Origin: CAYREX01 sp964423505
Lineage (GTDB): Bacteria > Fermentibacterota > Fermentibacteria > Fermentibacterales > JCC-6
Direction: 5' to 3'
Assembly (NCBI GenBank): GCA_964423505.1
Contig: CAYREX010000004.1
Coordinates: forward strand, 1-64,000
DNA length: 64,000 bases
Part shown: in pieces, positions 25,261 through 33,294 of the stretch
How positions within the stretch are numbered: the stretch's first letter is position 1
Layout: the number at the start of each line of letters is the position of its first letter
Made by a program: the position numbers and the translations under genes
The notes under the pieces: model-generated
Seen by the model: the letters and a program-made list of their open reading frames with translations, nothing else
What the model was told of the DNA's origin: nothing
The model's database searches: none

Positions 25261-26488
25261 CAGGACCCGCCCGGCGGACCTGGCGGACCTCGGGCGGCTC
25301 GAGGTGGAGTGCTTTCCCGAGGAGCAGCGCTGGGACGAGGAGCTGCTGGCCGCATGCGCCCGGAGGACGCCGGGAAGGCTGGTCCTGGTGGCCCGCGAGT
25401 CGGGGGACGCCTCCGGCTACATTGCCTGCCGCATGGGGGGCGGCCTCCACGTGGACAGCGTGGCCGTGCGACCGGCGCGCGCGCGGCGAGGCGTCGGAAG
25501 CGCCCTGATGAAGGCCGCCCACAGGTGGGGAGAGAGGATGGGTGCCGCCGGGGCGACCCTGGAGGTCAGGGTCTCCGCCGCCGGCCCCCGAGCCTTCTAC
25601 GCAGCGCTCGGCTACCGTGAGGCGGGCATCCGGGAGGGATACTACGGGGATGGCGAGACTGCGGTGGTGCTAAGGCGCCCCCTGGAACCGGACCCGCTGC
25701 GGGCGGAGCTGGCCGGAGAGCTCCTGCGCCGGCTCGGAACCGTACCCCCGGTGGGGGTGGTCCTCGGCTCCGGCCTGGCCTGGCTGGTCGACCTCTTCGG
25801 CGGCGGCAGGCCGATACCGCTCTCGGAGCTGCCCGGCATCGAGTGGGAGGACCTCCCCGGACATCCGGGCGGCCTGGTGGCCAGCGGGTGCGGCAGGTTC
25901 GTCTTCCTGATGGGCAGGAGGCACCACTACCAGGGCTTCGACTGCGGCCAGATATCCATGCTCCCCGCCGCGCTGGCCGACCTCGGGGTGGACGCCTGGC
26001 TGCTCACCTCCTCCTCGGGCGCGGTCGACCCCGACCTGGAGCCGGGCGACGCCGTGGTCTTCCGCGACCACGTCAACCTGGCCGGAGTGGTCCCGGAGAG
26101 GCCGGACGGGAGCTGCGGGGGCGAGGTCTACGACAGGCGGCTCGGGCGGCTGGCCATGGAGGCGGCAGGCCGGGTCGGCGCTCCGGTGAGGGAGGGGGTC
26201 TTCGCCTGCGTGTCGGGACCCGCCTACGAGACCTCCGCCGACATCCGTCTGCTCCAGCGCTCGGGGGTGACCACCGTCTCCATGTCCACCGCCCCGGAGG
26301 CCCTGCATCTAGCCTCCTCCGGCTGCCGGGTCGCCGGCCTCTCGCTGGTCACCAACGCGGCCGCACCGGGCTCCGAGGTGACCCACGACGAGGTCCTGGC
26401 CTCCCAGACTTTCGTGCGGCGGAAGCAGGAGGCCTTCCTCGCGGAGCTGCTGACAGGGATGGCCTCTGGTGAGCTACAGGGAGACTGA
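25235..26488 (+). CDS. Fusion of RimI-type N-acetyltransferase and purine nucleoside phosphorylase
   Basis: 417 residues. Residues 1-150 are a GNAT acetyltransferase (LGRLEVECFPEEQRWDEELL, LHVDSVAVRPARARRGVGSA, AFYAALGYREAGIREGYY), as expected for RimI after tsaB. Residues from about 160 are a trimeric-type purine nucleoside phosphorylase: VGVVLGSGLAWL, LMGRRHHYQGFD, LTSSSGAVDPDLEPGD, VSGPAYETSADIRLL, TTVSMSTAPEALH, LSLVTNAAA. The base-binding Glu (in AYET), Met (VSMST) and Asn (VTNAA) positions are kept, so phosphorolysis of purine nucleosides looks possible. The reading frame is continuous with a short linker. ATG at 25235 lies inside tsaB. I know of no standard RimI-PNP protein. Confidence 0.88.
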   Translation: MTSRLPVLSRTRPADLADLGRLEVECFPEEQRWDEELLAACARRTPGRLVLVARESGDASGYIACRMGGGLHVDSVAVRPARARRGVGSALMKAAHRWGERMGAAGATLEVRVSAAGPRAFYAALGYREAGIREGYYGDGETAVVLRRPLEPDPLRAELAGELLRRLGTVPPVGVVLGSGLAWLVDLFGGGRPIPLSELPGIEWEDLPGHPGGLVASGCGRFVFLMGRRHHYQGFDCGQISMLPAALADLGVDAWLLTSSSGAVDPDLEPGDAVVFRDHVNLAGVVPERPDGSCGGEVYDRRLGRLAMEAAGRVGAPVREGVFACVSGPAYETSADIRLLQRSGVTTVSMSTAPEALHLASSGCRVAGLSLVTNAAAPGSEVTHDEVLASQTFVRRKQEAFLAELLTGMASGELQGD

Positions 26489-27746
26489 AGCCTGGCTCTT
26501 CTCCCGCCGGCGCATGGGGATGCGCTACGGGCTGGAGCGGATGGAGCGCCTGCTCGAGGGGATGAGTCACCCGGAGCGCTCTTTCCGCACCGTCCACGTC
26601 GTGGGCTCCAACGGCAAGGGCAGCGTCACCAGCTACGTGGATGCGGCGCTCCGGGGTCTCGGCTACCGCACGGGCAGGGTCCTCTCCCCGCACCTGCTGG
26701 ACTACCGGGAGCGGACCTCGGTCTGCGGGGAGTGGATCCCTCCCGATGACGTGGTCCGCTTCGTCCGGGAGCACCGACAGCTGATAGAGGAGTGCGAGGC
26801 CACCTTCTTCGAGGTTACAACCGCAATGGCAGCGTGGCACTTCGCGCGGAGCGGCGTGGAGGTGGCGGCGGTGGAGGCCGGCCTCGGGGGCAGGTTGGAC
26901 GCCACCAGGCCCTTCCGCGGCGAGTGTACCGTACTCACCGCGGTGGAGCTGGAGCACAGCCGTATACTCGGCGGTACGGAGGCGGAGATAGCCGCCGAGA
27001 AGGTCGCCATAGCCCGTCCGGGGAGCATGCTGGTCTCGCCACCGCTGCCCCCCGGGGTCGAGCGGGTGCTGGCGTGCCGTGCGGACGAGGCGGAACTGGA
27101 GCGGTCAGGTCCTCTGGAGGTCGATCTGCCCGCCGTCCTCGGCGGGCACAGGAGGAGGAACGCGGGGCTGGCGGCGGCCGCGGTGATGAAGGTGGCCGGG
27201 CTCTCCCCGGGAGAAGCCTCCGGCCTCCTCGCCCGCATCGCCCTACGGACGAGGATACCGGGCCGCCAGGACCTGTGGGCGGGACCTTCGCCCATGCTCT
27301 TCGACGTCGCCCACACGCCTGTGGCCGTATCGCTCCTGGCGGAGCGGATAGCCGGCTCCTGGACCCCGCCCCTGCCTGGCGTGGTCGGGTTCCTGGCCGA
27401 CAAGCGCTGGAGGGAGATGCTGCCCCTGCTGGAAGGCGTCCTGGAACCGGTGGTGACCACCACGCCGCTGGACGAGCGCGCCCTCCCGGCGGGGGAGCTC
27501 GCCTCCGCGATGACGGATGCGGGCATGATGGCGACGGCCAGGGAGGACATCGGCGAGGCCCTGCTGGAAGCCGCCGGAAGGGGCGTCTTCCCGGTGGTGG
27601 TCACCGGCTCCTTCTTCGTGGTGGGAGAGGCCATGCGCAGGGCGTGGGAGCTGGGCCTCTCGGACCCTCCGGAGGGCGAGGTGGCGCAGGTGCTCCTCTC
27701 ACCGGGCGCCCCGCTCGTTGACAGCGGAGCGAGCGGTTCGGTATAG
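26469..27746 (+). CDS. folC: FolC, folylpolyglutamate/dihydrofolate synthase
   Basis: 425 residues of the Mur-ligase-like FolC family: P-loop VHVVGSNGKGSVTSYVDAAL, SPHLLDYRERTSVCGEWIP, FFEVTTAMAAWHFA, VEAGLGGRLDATRPF, and LFDVAHTPVAVSLL, in which the usual FDGAHNP reads FDVAHTP. It adds glutamate to dihydropteroate and/or tetrahydrofolates. It begins at a GTG that overlaps the preceding gene by 20 bases. The changed second-domain motif may affect glutamate or substrate binding, so bifunctionality is not assured. Confidence 0.88.
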   Translation: MSYRETEAWLFSRRRMGMRYGLERMERLLEGMSHPERSFRTVHVVGSNGKGSVTSYVDAALRGLGYRTGRVLSPHLLDYRERTSVCGEWIPPDDVVRFVREHRQLIEECEATFFEVTTAMAAWHFARSGVEVAAVEAGLGGRLDATRPFRGECTVLTAVELEHSRILGGTEAEIAAEKVAIARPGSMLVSPPLPPGVERVLACRADEAELERSGPLEVDLPAVLGGHRRRNAGLAAAAVMKVAGLSPGEASGLLARIALRTRIPGRQDLWAGPSPMLFDVAHTPVAVSLLAERIAGSWTPPLPGVVGFLADKRWREMLPLLEGVLEPVVTTTPLDERALPAGELASAMTDAGMMATAREDIGEALLEAAGRGVFPVVVTGSFFVVGEAMRRAWELGLSDPPEGEVAQVLLSPGAPLVDSGASGSV

Positions 27747-27787
27747 GTACCTGCCGGACCACTGGACGAGCTACCCGAAGGATAGGA

Positions 27788-28030
27788 ATGCGTATGACTG
27801 ACGAGAGCGGTGCCATGGCCGGAGAGGCTCCCTCTCCACCGGAGAAGGCAGCCCCCTTCACGCTGGTCAACTACGTCCTCTTCGCCGTCGGGCTCCTGGA
27901 CATCATCGCCGGCTGGTTCCTGCTCCGGGGCGGCCACATCACCATAGCGCCCATCATGCTCATTGCCGGATACTGCGGGATAATCCCCCTGGCGATAGTC
28001 CTCAGGAAGAAGACCGGGAGAGACGACTGA
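27788..28030 (+). CDS. Small two-helix membrane protein (DUF3098-like)
   Basis: 80 residues. A proline-rich hydrophilic N-terminus is followed by two membrane segments (NYVLFAVGLLDIIAGWFLL and IAPIMLIAGYCGIIPLAIVL) and a basic tail (RKKTGRDD). The NYxLFAxG-type opening and two-helix layout recall the DUF3098 proteins common in Bacteroidota; this is a visual match only. AAGGATAGGA precedes the first ATG; the in-frame ATG two codons later is also possible. It is 2 bases from the next gene. Confidence 0.65.
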   Translation: MRMTDESGAMAGEAPSPPEKAAPFTLVNYVLFAVGLLDIIAGWFLLRGGHITIAPIMLIAGYCGIIPLAIVLRKKTGRDD

Positions 28031-28031
28031 G

Positions 28032-28778
28032 GTGAGGCCAGCGGTCCCGCTGCTGGCCGCCCTCCTCCTCGCGGGGTGCGGAGGGGAGCGAATGCCCGTC
28101 TCCGTAGCGCCGCCCGGACCGCTCACCGGGCTGGACACCACCTTCGTCCCTCTCCCCGGGGGCACATACGTCACCACCTACGGGGATACAGTTGAGGTGG
28201 CGCCTTTCAGGCTGGGCAGGTACGAGGTGACCAACCGGCTGTACAGGCACCTCGCCGCCGAGGCCGGCCTGCAGCTCCCCCCGGACCCGGAGTACCCCGG
28301 CATGCCGCGCTACATCGAGACCAGGCCGGACTACCCGGCGGTGAACATGAGCGCCCCCGAGGCCCTTTCCGCCGCCGGAGTCCTGGGCGGCAGGCTTCCC
28401 ACCAGGGCGGAGCTGGAGTACGCCGCCTCCCTCGACCTCGCGGACCCCGGCCCGGATAGCTGGCCGTGGGGCTCGCTCGAGCCGCTGGAGGCGGGGTACC
28501 CCGCCAACTTCCTGGCCGGAGACGCATGGGAGACCAGGGCGGCCGACGGCTTCCCCTGGACCGCACCGGTCGACTCGTTCCCCCTGACCGACGCCGGCTT
28601 CGCCTGCCTCGCCGGGAACGTTGCAGAGTGGACCGTCGGGCTGGATACCATACCGGCCGCCTTCGGCGGGGCCTGGCTCAGCCCCTCGGAGGAGACGACG
28701 ATAGGGAGCGTCCAGTACGTTCCGGTCGGCGACAGGGCCAGGCATATAGGCTTCAGGATAGTCCTGCCGGAGGAGTAG
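28032..28778 (+). CDS. SUMF1/formylglycine-generating-enzyme-like lipoprotein
   Basis: 248 residues with a lipoprotein signal (LLAALLLAGC) and the SUMF1 fold: FVPLPGGTYVTTYGDTVEV, LGRYEVTNRLYRHLA, AVNMSAPEALSAAG, LPTRAELEYAA, PWGSLEP, LAGNVAEWTVG, IGFRIVLPEE. Most bacterial members are not sulfatase activators but carbohydrate- or peptide-binding or scaffold lipoproteins. I do not see the paired catalytic cysteines of true formylglycine enzymes. GTG start, two bases after the previous stop. Confidence 0.82.
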   Translation: MRPAVPLLAALLLAGCGGERMPVSVAPPGPLTGLDTTFVPLPGGTYVTTYGDTVEVAPFRLGRYEVTNRLYRHLAAEAGLQLPPDPEYPGMPRYIETRPDYPAVNMSAPEALSAAGVLGGRLPTRAELEYAASLDLADPGPDSWPWGSLEPLEAGYPANFLAGDAWETRAADGFPWTAPVDSFPLTDAGFACLAGNVAEWTVGLDTIPAAFGGAWLSPSEETTIGSVQYVPVGDRARHIGFRIVLPEE

Positions 28779-28815
28779 TCCCGGCACCCGGACCGACACC
28801 CCGAGCGGAGGCAGC

Positions 28816-31800
28816 ATGAGAGCGGGAGCGCTCATCCTGGTAGCGGCGGTCCTGGCGGCCTCCGCGGCCGCCGGCCCGGTCCTGCTTCCCCCCGGCGGGT
28901 ACGCGTTCGCCCCGGTCGACTCCCTGGGAGAGCCCTCCGGGACGCTCACCATGGTGGGAGCCCTGGCAAACGGGCCCTGGCCGCCGCCGGGCGTCGGCGA
29001 GGAGGGCGGGCCTCTCCCGGAGGCGGCGCTGCGAGCTCTCGACTCGGTTCCCGCCTGGACGAGCGAGGACCTCCGGGCAAGGCTGCTCGACCTGCTTCAC
29101 GAGCCGATGGACCGGGGCACCGACCTGCTCGGGCTCTTTACGGAGCCTCCGGAGACCCTCTCGGTGGCCGGCGGCGGAGTCCTGCTGCACGGGTATACAC
29201 TCCCTCTCCTCTCCCTGGCGGACGGTCCATCCCCCGACCTGGCCCTGCTCGGCGACGTGGAGGGTGACGGGCTCGCGGACGTGGTCATCGTCACGGATGC
29301 GGGAAGGGTCCTGGTCTGCCGAGGGCGGAGCGCCGCCGGGGGGGTGGTCCACATGCCCTGGTCCGACGCATCGGAGAGGGCGCTCCCCGACGTGGCCGGA
29401 ACCTTCGCCGTGCCGGAGGTCGCCGCTGCCGACGGGGAGGGAGCCCTGCTGCTGGTGGGCACGGCGGAGGGAGGGCTCGCCGGCCTTCGCTCGACTGACG
29501 GCACGGGAGGGGGATGGACGGAGCAGGGGGATCTCCCCCCACCGCCCGGGGCATCGTGCGTCGCCCCACTCGGCACGCGGGACCGGGGCCTCTTGTGCGG
29601 GGTCTCGGACGGCAGGCTGCTAGCCCTAGACGGCAGTCGCTGCTGGGTCGAGGTCGACAGGCTGCCGGACGGGCTGACCTACCCCGTGCCCGGGTTGGGA
29701 GACGTTGACGGAGACGGTTCGGAGGAGCTGCTCTGCGGCACCCGGGAGGGGCTGGTCCTCCTTCGGGGGAAGGAGGGCTGGGAACCGTTGTCCCTTCCGG
29801 ACACCATCCCGTCGGCCGCCCCGGAGTGGACCGGGGACGGACTGCTCATCGGCTCCGCGGCGGGCGACCTCCGCTACTACGAGAGGGGCGATTCCGGCTG
29901 GACCGACGCCACTGCCGGCTCCCCCTTCCGCGGGCTGTTCCCCGGCCCCTTCTCCGCGCCGTCCCTGGCCGACCTCGACGGTGACGGCCGCCCCGAGCTG
30001 GTCGCCGGCAACGCCGAAGGCGACCTGTTCCTCTACGAGAGCGGAGAGGACGGCCAGTACCGGGAGAGCCGCTCCTGGAGGCTCGTGCCCGGTGGCGCTG
30101 TAGGCGAGCTGCAGGACTACTACGGCCGCTACTACCCGGAGCTGCAGGAGATGAGGGCGCCCACCGACACGACTTCGGTCACGGAGCTCGCACGGCTGAT
30201 CCTCTCGGCCCCCCCGGAGCACCGGGACGAGCTCGCGACCACGATTGCTGGCATCCCCACCGAGGTCCTCAGGGAGATGGTCCGCAGGGGGGACGCGGAC
30301 CTGCTCGCTCTCAACGCCGCCCTGGTCTACGAGGCAGCCGGCCGACTCCCCTACGCGGAGCTCCTCGAGGAGCCGGACGGCGGCACCAGGCTGGAGCTGG
30401 CCACCCGGGGGGGGATGGTCCCGGTCCCAAGGGAGGTCTACTACACCTGCGTGGTCAACCCGCGGGTGCTGTTCGAGGTGCCGGGCAGGGTGGACGCTTC
30501 GTTCTGGGAGACACCCCCGCAGGAGATGGGGATGACCCGGGAGGAATGGCTGACCGCCGAGCCGGAGACCGAGGACGGCGGCGATTTCTGGCGGGAGACG
30601 CTCCCTCCGGACACCTCTGCCGGGAGGAGCCTGGTCGAGAGGGCCTCGGCCGCCGGCGGCTTCAGGGAGGCGCTCCTGGCGGTGAACGCCCACATGTCCC
30701 ACTCGCACCCGGGCTCGAGCATGAGCTTCGGATACGTCACCAACGACCTGCAGCCGATGGTCATCTACCGGAAGGCCTACGGCTCGTGCGGTGAGCAGTC
30801 CATCCTGCAGACGGCGCTCTGCAGGGCATCCCTCATTCCCTCCATTGTGGTCGGCTGCAGGGGCGAGGACCACCAGTGGAGCCACGTCTGGTCGCCCGAC
30901 CTGGGCGGGTGGATGCAGTGGGACGTGAACTACCCGGCATGGCACATGGGGCACGCCTGGGTCTCCGGGGAGGGCGTGGACCACGAGGGCAAGACCATAT
31001 CCACCGTCACCGCCTTCGCCCCGGACGGCAGCACCCGTCAGGTGACCCGCGGCGTCCTGCTTCCCCCGGGGACCGGCTACATGGCCGGTGACTCCGGGTA
31101 CACCGCCACGGCGGAGGTCACGCTGACGGTGACCGACTCCGCCGGCCGCCCCCTTGAGGGGGCGATGGTCATCGCCCGCTCCCACTGGGAGAGGACCCGG
31201 GCGGTCTCCGCCGTCTACTACACGGACCCGGGGGGGGAGTGCGTGATGCACCTGGGGTGGGAGCCGTACGGCGGATACACGCTGGACGTGGTCTCGCCCC
31301 TGGGCTGCACCGGGATGACCGGCGTCTCCTTCGAGGAGGGCCGCCGGTACGCGCTCTCCTGCGCGGTGCCCGGCGGGCTGCCCCCGGAATGGCCCTCGCC
31401 GCTGCCGGTCGGCACGTGCGAGCCGGCCCCGGTGGATACCTCCTGGAGCGTCGACGCCCTCCTCCGGCCGGTCCCCTTCTACGCCGGCACGCTCTACTCG
31501 CTCGACCCTCCGGGAGACCGGGGCTACGGCGGGTCCAGGTGGACCACCCGGGAGACCGGCCCCGCGTACGGGGGGGTGAAGTACGTCGACACCGGGAACC
31601 TGCAGCGCTACCTCGACGGCAGGCCGTTCAGAGCGCTGGCGGTACCCTTCCTGCCTCCGGCGGGTGACACCTGCTTCCTGCTCCTGGACAACAGGGGCTC
31701 GCTCCTGGGATGGCGCCGCTTCAGCAGGAGCGGTCCGGTGACGGCGCCACGCCCACTGTCGGAGGAGCAGACCTCCTGGCTCGCCTCGACCCCCTCCCCC

Positions 31801-33090
31801 CCGCCATCGGTACGACCCGCCGCCGGCCCGCCGACGAGTGCGGCAGCCGGGGTCGAGCCGCCGGAGTGGCCCGTGAGTCTGGAGGGTCTGGTCATCACCC
31901 AGGACGACCCGGACGATCCGCTCGGCAGCGGCCTGGTGCTCGGGCCGTTCACCCTCGACTCCTCCGAGCGGACCCTGATGGGCCGGACGTCCGCCGCAGG
32001 AGGGGTCGACCTGGACCTCTACGTCTATGGAGACGCGGACGGCGACCGCTCCCCGGACGGCGCCGGGGAGATGGTCGCCGTATCCGGCTCCCCGTCGTCC
32101 ACGGAGTCGTTCCAGCTCACCGTCGGAGAGGATCCGGGGGTCTGGTGGTTGATGATGCACGGCTGGGACGTGCCGGAGGGTGAGGCGTCGGCGGCGCTCA
32201 GCCTCTCCGCGGAACCGCTCTACCTGAGGCTCTCTGAGCTCTCCCCCTCCGGCAGCCTCGCCTCGGCCCCGGACTCGCTCTCCCTCCTTCTCCCCGGCGG
32301 CATCGCCGCGGGTGAGGAGCTCGTCGCCGTGACCGCCGGGGACACCCTGCCCATGACCGTGCGGGAAGAGCGGGCATGCCTGGTCATCGGTGCGGAGAGC
32401 CTGACGGCTTCCACCCCGGAGGCCGGTGCTCCCCTGGCCCTGCTGATGGGCCCCGGGGGGGAGGTGCTGGACTCCGCCCGGTGGAGCTTCGCCGTGGACC
32501 TCTCCCCTCCGGACCTCGACTCCCCGGAGGCGCTCCCGGACCTGCGGAGCGGGTACGTCACGCTGGGCGTCACCGCCACCGATACCGTCTCGGGCGTAGC
32601 CTCCGTGAAAGCGGCCGCCCTCGGGGACACCCTGACCCTGAGGCGGACGGAGGGAGACCGCTGGGAGGGGAGGCTGGACATGCCGGGCACCGGCTCGCGA
32701 AGTTTGGAGGCGTTCCTGACGGCCCTGGACGTGGCCGGCAACGAGTCCGCGCCCGTCCGGCTCGCGGCGACCCTCCCCCTCCCCTATCCCATCGCCATTG
32801 CCGACCCGGCGCCGGTCGGCGAGGTCTACGACGGCGATGTCCTGCTGCAGGTGGTGGCCAGAGGGCGCTTGGAGGACGCCTACTTCGAGCTCTCGGCCGA
32901 GCATGCCGACGGAAGGCTGGTCGACTGCCCAGTGCTGCTCCGCGACGGCGGCGTTGTGCAGGCCGCCCCCTCCGAGCCCCTCGGCCCGGGCTGCTGGACG
33001 GTGAAGGTGACCGCCCTGGACGGCGAGGGAGAGGTCATGGGTAGGGCCGAGTGGAACCTCTCTGTCACCTCGATGTCTATACAGATGTAG
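28816..33090 (+). CDS. Very large secreted protein: FG-GAP propeller, transglutaminase-like domain and Ig-like repeats
   Basis: 1424 residues with a signal peptide (ALILVAAVLAASAAA). From about 130 to 430 there are FG-GAP/VCBS blades (LGDVEGDGLADVVIV, LGDVDGDGSEELLCG, LADLDGDGRPELVAG). A transglutaminase-like domain near 570-740 keeps a full triad: Cys658 in YGSCGEQSI, His690 in WSHVW and Asp703 in QWDVN. A carboxypeptidase-regulatory-like domain (TLTVTDSAGRPLEGAMVIAR) and Ig-like or pre-peptidase C-terminal-like segments follow (VDLDLYVYGDADGDRS, then two more). No C-terminal sorting signal is obvious. It could be a cysteine peptidase or crosslinker acting outside the cell. GGAGG precedes the ATG. 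It ends the larA operon. Confidence 0.78.
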   Translation: MRAGALILVAAVLAASAAAGPVLLPPGGYAFAPVDSLGEPSGTLTMVGALANGPWPPPGVGEEGGPLPEAALRALDSVPAWTSEDLRARLLDLLHEPMDRGTDLLGLFTEPPETLSVAGGGVLLHGYTLPLLSLADGPSPDLALLGDVEGDGLADVVIVTDAGRVLVCRGRSAAGGVVHMPWSDASERALPDVAGTFAVPEVAAADGEGALLLVGTAEGGLAGLRSTDGTGGGWTEQGDLPPPPGASCVAPLGTRDRGLLCGVSDGRLLALDGSRCWVEVDRLPDGLTYPVPGLGDVDGDGSEELLCGTREGLVLLRGKEGWEPLSLPDTIPSAAPEWTGDGLLIGSAAGDLRYYERGDSGWTDATAGSPFRGLFPGPFSAPSLADLDGDGRPELVAGNAEGDLFLYESGEDGQYRESRSWRLVPGGAVGELQDYYGRYYPELQEMRAPTDTTSVTELARLILSAPPEHRDELATTIAGIPTEVLREMVRRGDADLLALNAALVYEAAGRLPYAELLEEPDGGTRLELATRGGMVPVPREVYYTCVVNPRVLFEVPGRVDASFWETPPQEMGMTREEWLTAEPETEDGGDFWRETLPPDTSAGRSLVERASAAGGFREALLAVNAHMSHSHPGSSMSFGYVTNDLQPMVIYRKAYGSCGEQSILQTALCRASLIPSIVVGCRGEDHQWSHVWSPDLGGWMQWDVNYPAWHMGHAWVSGEGVDHEGKTISTVTAFAPDGSTRQVTRGVLLPPGTGYMAGDSGYTATAEVTLTVTDSAGRPLEGAMVIARSHWERTRAVSAVYYTDPGGECVMHLGWEPYGGYTLDVVSPLGCTGMTGVSFEEGRRYALSCAVPGGLPPEWPSPLPVGTCEPAPVDTSWSVDALLRPVPFYAGTLYSLDPPGDRGYGGSRWTTRETGPAYGGVKYVDTGNLQRYLDGRPFRALAVPFLPPAGDTCFLLLDNRGSLLGWRRFSRSGPVTAPRPLSEEQTSWLASTPSPPPSVRPAAGPPTSAAAGVEPPEWPVSLEGLVITQDDPDDPLGSGLVLGPFTLDSSERTLMGRTSAAGGVDLDLYVYGDADGDRSPDGAGEMVAVSGSPSSTESFQLTVGEDPGVWWLMMHGWDVPEGEASAALSLSAEPLYLRLSELSPSGSLASAPDSLSLLLPGGIAAGEELVAVTAGDTLPMTVREERACLVIGAESLTASTPEAGAPLALLMGPGGEVLDSARWSFAVDLSPPDLDSPEALPDLRSGYVTLGVTATDTVSGVASVKAAALGDTLTLRRTEGDRWEGRLDMPGTGSRSLEAFLTALDVAGNESAPVRLAATLPLPYPIAIADPAPVGEVYDGDVLLQVVARGRLEDAYFELSAEHADGRLVDCPVLLRDGGVVQAAPSEPLGPGCWTVKVTALDGEGEVMGRAEWNLSVTSMSIQM

Positions 33091-33125
33091 GAGGGCAGGC
33101 CCGGGACGAGCCTCGCATGAGGCCC

Positions 33126-33202
33126 TGGTGGGCGAAGAGGGACTCGAACCCCCGACATCCTGCTTGTAAGGCAGGCACTCTAGCCAGCTGAGTTATTCGC
33201 CC
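33126..33202 (-). tRNA. tRNA-Val, anticodon UAC
   Basis: A complete cloverleaf on the minus strand. Acceptor GGGCGAA pairs with TTCGCCC, the anticodon loop CTTACAA is closed by CCTGC/GCAGG, the T-loop is TTCGAGT, and the 3' ACCA is encoded. Anticodon TAC reads GUA and other valine codons. A promoter lies at 33239-33269, and the upstream leader contains a GCGGGG/CCCCGC hairpin. A small hairpin, GCCTC-GAGGC, at 33110-33123 follows the 3' end and may end transcription. Confidence 0.96.
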
Positions 33203-33238
33203 ACGGGCCGCGTGGTTGCGGGGGTCCCCGCAGGAACG

Positions 33239-33269
33239 CATATATGGTCCCGTCCTCAGGTACCGTCAA
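33239..33269 (-). promoter_or_regulatory. Probable promoter of tRNA-Val
   Basis: Minus strand TTGACG (33269-33264) with overlapping -10 candidates CATATA, ATATAT and TATATG within 33246-33239, giving spacers of 17 to 19 bases. It is divergent from the gene starting at 33295. Confidence 0.5.
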
Positions 33270-33294
33270 CTGAGAACCCCCGGAGAGGAGCCCA

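Noticed and set aside
28032..28778. True formylglycine-generating enzyme for sulfatases
   Set aside because: The paired active-site cysteines are not seen and no sulfatase gene is nearby.
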